From Desulfocapsa sp. (GTDB lineage Bacteria; Desulfobacterota; Desulfobulbia; Desulfobulbales; Desulfocapsaceae), in NCBI GenBank assembly GCA_020717935.1, contig DYDK01000126.1, positions 1 through 5,501 of the forward strand: 5,501 nucleotides of DNA, written 5' to 3'. Shown one piece after another: positions 4,551-5,501 of the stretch (positions are counted from its first letter, which is position 1; each line of letters begins with the position of its first letter). The position numbers and the translations under genes are program-made. The notes beneath the pieces were generated by a model that was given only the letters and a program-made list of their open reading frames with translations, was not told the origin of the DNA and ran no database searches.

Positions 4551-5501
4551 ATGGGGAATAATATTAAAAAACTGGGATTTCTTGATCGCTTTCTCACCCT
4601 GTGGATCTTTCTTGCCATGTTTGCCGGTGTTGCTGTTGGCTATCTCTACCCCGGTATTCGTGACCTGATCAACTCCTTCCAGATGTGTACCACCAACATC
4701 CCCATCGCCGTCGGCCTGATCCTGATGATGTATCCGCCGCTGGCCAAGGTCCGCTACGAAAAGCTGCACGAGGTCTTCCGCAACACCAGGGTGCTCCTGC
4801 TCTCGCTGATCCAGAACTGGCTGATCGGGCCCATCCTCATGTTCGGGCTGGCCGTCGCCTTTTTCTCCGGTCATCACGAATACATGGTGGGACTGATCCT
4901 CATTGGTCTTGCCCGCTGCATCGCCATGGTCATCGTCTGGAATGATCTGGCCAATGGCGACCGGGAGTACTGCGCCGGTCTTGTCGCCTTCAACTCCATC
5001 TTTCAGGTGCTGTTCTTCTCCCTGTATGCCTGGTTCTTTATTACCATCGTTCCCGGCTGGCTGAATATGGAAAGCACGGTGGTGGCCGTCTCCATGGGCG
5101 AGATTGCCCAGTCGGTTTTCATCTATCTCGGCATCCCCTTCATTGCCGGTATGTTGACCCGGCTGATTGGCGTCAAACTCAAAAGCGAGACCTGGTACCA
5201 GGAAAAACTGATCCCGCGCATCAGCCCGCTTACCCTCATCTTTCTGCTTTTCACCATCCTCGTCATGTTCTCACTCAAGGGCGAATACATTGTCCAATTG
5301 CCCTTTGATGTGATCCGCATCGCCATTCCGCTCACCATCTACTTCCTGATGATGTTTCTGGTCTCCTTCTTTCTCTCCATGAAGGCCGGGGCCACCTACG
5401 AACAGTCGGCCACCCTCTCCTTTACCGCCGCCTCCAACAACTTCGAGCTAGCCATTGCCGCGGCCATCGCCGTCTTCGGCATCGACTCCGGCCAAGCCTT
5501 T
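4551..5501 (+). CDS. acr3: ACR3-type arsenite efflux permease (3' end beyond window)
   Basis: The open frame runs 317 codons to the window edge with no stop; family members are usually about 350 residues, so roughly 30-40 are missing. ACR3 belongs to the BART superfamily of ten-helix carriers and exports As(III) across the inner membrane using the proton gradient. The first helix follows [21 protein letters not shown]. The essential cysteine lies in [16 protein letters not shown] (Cys123), and the conserved glutamate in [20 protein letters not shown] (Glu299). The N-terminal signature [19 protein letters not shown] is at about 45-63. Ribosome binding site aggtga (4541-4546) sits four bases before the ATG, close but usable. 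Translation after arsR is probably coupled. Codon use is richer in C-ending codons than in the broken genes upstream, and there are no lesions, so this part of the window appears to be under selection. Some family members are annotated arsB, but this is not the ArsB/NhaD-type pump. Confidence 0.95.
   Translation, partial: MGNNIKKLGFLDRFLTLWIFLAMFAGVAVGYLYPGIRDLINSFQMCTTNIPIAVGLILMMYPPLAKVRYEKLHEVFRNTRVLLLSLIQNWLIGPILMFGLAVAFFSGHHEYMVGLILIGLARCIAMVIVWNDLANGDREYCAGLVAFNSIFQVLFFSLYAWFFITIVPGWLNMESTVVAVSMGEIAQSVFIYLGIPFIAGMLTRLIGVKLKSETWYQEKLIPRISPLTLIFLLFTILVMFSLKGEYIVQLPFDVIRIAIPLTIYFLMMFLVSFFLSMKAGATYEQSATLSFTAASNNFELAIAAAIAVFGIDSGQAF

Overview
The window is a stretch of accessory bacterial DNA. 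It begins beside an integration scar in a tRNA gene and ends inside an arsenic-resistance operon. The base composition, the ACR3-type arsenite pump, the DUF389 membrane protein and the SH3 lipoprotein fit a Gram-negative proteobacterium-like host. A sulfate-reducer-type (Desulfobacterota) lineage is my best guess, but it is an inference and not proven by the sequence.

Left part (1-900): only the 3' portion of a tRNA-Arg(CCG) is present (about 101-152), with no matching 5' half upstream. This is the classic trace of an element that integrated into the 3' end of a tRNA gene. A strong intrinsic terminator follows (164-195), then short CCCAA repeats that could be integrase arm sites, then a 5'-truncated Fic-family gene (348-758) that keeps only the C-terminal winged-helix region. 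A hairpin (856-880) lies between this remnant and an unrecognised minus-strand coding fragment (903-1103).

Middle part (1161-3775): two adjacent genes on the + strand, an SH3-domain lipoprotein and a DUF389 multi-pass membrane protein, are both broken. The lipoprotein gene has two apparent one-base losses, in an A9 and a C6 run. It is also split by a 215-bp non-coding insertion (1436-1650) with 9-bp perfect terminal inverted repeats and a 5-bp target duplication; removing it restores the SH3 domain in frame. The DUF389 gene carries an exact 41-bp tandem duplication in its most conserved motif, which shifts the frame. Correcting these lesions gives intact proteins of 218 and 560 residues.

Right part (3776-5501): a second, unrelated miniature element (3915-4055) has perfect 18-bp terminal inverted repeats and near full-length dyad symmetry. 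It lies upstream of an intact arsR-acr3 operon. The arsR promoter (TTGACC, 17 bp, TATAGA) has a 20-bp palindrome in its spacer, and the predicted transcription start falls at or next to the arsR ATG, so the message is probably leaderless. ArsR would repress its own operon until arsenite binds, and the ACR3 pump, which runs off the window, would then export arsenite.

Overall, the arsenic operon looks maintained, while the DNA between it and the tRNA scar has collected insertions, duplications and gene fragments. I found no convincing new defence or mobile system. The most interesting items are the two miniature elements, the frame-restoring geometry of the lesions, and the promoter-operator arrangement of arsR.
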